14,894 nucleotides of DNA from Thermoanaerobaculia bacterium (GTDB lineage: Bacteria; Bacteroidota; Bacteroidia; Chitinophagales; Saprospiraceae), in contig JAKLJF010000011.1 of NCBI GenBank assembly GCA_023151335.1, positions 1-14,894 on the forward strand, written 5' to 3'. Of this stretch, positions 14,019-14,894 are shown piece after piece. Under the pieces are notes generated by a model. The model ran no database searches and was not told the DNA's origin. It worked only from the letters and a program-made list of their open reading frames with translations. How positions within the stretch are numbered: the first letter of the stretch is position 1; each line of letters begins with the position of its first letter. A program made the translations under genes and the position numbers.

Positions 14019-14894
14019 TTATCTCAGCAGCACCATTTTTCCAAACCCGTTTTTAAAAAAGCCGTCCACGGCGTTGTTTTCAAAAAACTCGAAATCCGAA
14101 CCGTCGGCTTTTTTAGCCATGACGCGATACAGGTAAACGCCGTTGGCCAGTTGATCGCCGTATTCGTCGCGGCCATCCCAGCAGTAATTACCGGTATGCG
14201 TACCGGCCAGCAATGGGCCGAATTCCGCCTCCGTGATCTCCCGCACCACCCGGCCGCTGACAGTCATGATCTGTATTTTGAAGTGCGAGGGCGTTTCAGC
14301 GCCGGTCATGGTGTATACAAAGCAGGTGGAGGTAGAAAACGGGTTCGGGTAATTGAGCAAATGGGAGATAGACGATTTGGTAATCACTTTGAAATTGATG
14401 GCAAAATCCAGTGCGCCGGAGGAGTTGCCCGATGCGTCGCGCCCGTTGACTTGCAGGCGATAGTCGCCGTCTTCGGTGAATACCGGGCGCCATTCGAGGC
14501 GGGCAAGATTTTTCTTGGGCAAATCGCCGGACTGGGCAGGGAAAAACTGAACGGCAGGGTCGCTCAAAGCAATCAGGCGTACGCTACCGTTCGGGTACGT
14601 CAATTTCAGGGAAAAGGTGCCGGTATCCGACATGGCCAGAAATCGGTTTTCATCGCGCAACGTCACTACAATGGCGGGTTTTGGCGATACAATATCGCCA
14701 TCAAGGATGCGCAGACCGTCGAAGGTGACATCGAGCAAAGGGTTTCGGATATCGCGGGTAACATAAAATTCGCGTACGGCCGTGTTGTTAAAATGGTATA
14801 ATTCCGGCTGGGCATTTGCCGGGTTCACATCGATCAGCAGGCGTTGATTCCCCTGCGTATTGAGCGGCTTAAAATCAAATACTGCCTGTAACGT
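14019..14894 (-). CDS. C-terminal part of a PorU2-like type IX secretion-associated protein (5' end outside window)
   Basis: The frame is open from the right edge to a TAA at 14019-14021, giving the last 291 residues. It starts with beta-rich, Ig-like extracellular sequence (for example NPLLDVTFDGLRILDGDIVS and PAIVVTLRDENRFLAMSDTG), then a segment typical of large Bacteroidota secreted proteins (LARLEWRPVFTEDGDYRLQV). The end is a FlgD-like module with LLNYPNPFSTSTCFVYTMTG, IQIMTVSGRVVREITEAEFG and YCWDGRDEYGDQLANGVYLY. This combination recalls the tail of the proteins named PorU2 (C25-peptidase-type sortase relatives of type IX secretion), but the catalytic domain would lie outside the window and is not seen. 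Other gliding or adhesin proteins sharing the module are possible. It is upstream of, and on the same strand as, the DUF218 lipoprotein. Confidence 0.7.
   Translation of the reverse strand, partial: TLQAVFDFKPLNTQGNQRLLIDVNPANAQPELYHFNNTAVREFYVTRDIRNPLLDVTFDGLRILDGDIVSPKPAIVVTLRDENRFLAMSDTGTFSLKLTYPNGSVRLIALSDPAVQFFPAQSGDLPKKNLARLEWRPVFTEDGDYRLQVNGRDASGNSSGALDFAINFKVITKSSISHLLNYPNPFSTSTCFVYTMTGAETPSHFKIQIMTVSGRVVREITEAEFGPLLAGTHTGNYCWDGRDEYGDQLANGVYLYRVMAKKADGSDFEFFENNAVDGFFKNGFGKMVLLR

Noticed and set aside
14001..14801. 266-codon open frame on the plus strand
   Set aside because: It is antisense to the PorU2-like C-terminus, which has clear FlgD-like and YPNPF motifs; no start context or motif supports the plus-strand frame.
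1..14894. Search for CRISPR arrays, tRNA/rRNA genes, insertion sequences, phage or defence genes
   Set aside because: No regularly spaced direct repeats, cloverleaf-like gene, transposase motif or defence-protein motif was seen; the window is ordinary chromosomal DNA as far as reading by eye can tell.

Overview
The window looks like chromosomal DNA from a member of the Bacteroidota, most likely near the Saprospiria/Chitinophagia. That placement is inferred from gene content and was not tested by a search. The supporting signs are a bacillithiol synthase (BshC), a YfhO-family membrane protein, a C-terminal fragment resembling type IX secretion PorU2-like proteins, short lipoproteins, almost no Shine-Dalgarno sequences, and five exact copies of the Bacteroidota -7 box TAnnTTTG placed in front of genes. 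Base composition is even and I see no insertion sequences, tRNA or rRNA genes, CRISPR arrays, phage genes or integration sites.

Layout. The left edge (2-133, +) holds the last 43 codons of an unidentified gene, followed by a hairpin and T-run terminator. A minus-strand pair comes next: an HlpA-like glycosyltransferase (773-1687) followed downstream by an ERI-1/KapD-like DEDDh exonuclease (183-728). A GT4 glycosyltransferase (1726-2952, +) diverges from that pair across only 38 bp. It converges with a second minus-strand unit, an alpha/beta hydrolase (5479-6129) followed by a large YfhO-family membrane protein (2958-5438). An EGF-like lipoprotein (6234-6746, +) with a strong intrinsic terminator diverges from the hydrolase.

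Two small exported proteins lie on the minus strand (7332-7574, then 6837-7259); the second carries a 13-residue tandem repeat. Diverging from them is a 685-residue outer-membrane protein with an N-terminal ComEA-like helix-hairpin-helix (7710-9767, +). EttA, an ABC-F translation factor, follows on the minus strand (9790-11460, GTG start), and bshC diverges from it (11673-13262, +). At the right edge a YdcF/ElyC-like lipoprotein (13277-13945, -) lies downstream of the C-terminal 291 residues of a PorU2-like secreted protein (14019-14894, -) that continues past the window.

The genes do not form one pathway. The common theme is the cell envelope: two glycosyltransferases, YfhO, three lipoproteins, one other exported protein, an outer-membrane barrel and a type IX-linked protein, next to housekeeping genes (ettA, bshC). 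All intergenic gaps are under 300 bp. I found no convincing undescribed system. The points most worth a second look are a perfect 15-bp inverted repeat inside the GT4 gene, the degenerate helix-hairpin-helix outer-membrane protein, the pair of small repeat-bearing exported proteins, and the compact divergent promoters.
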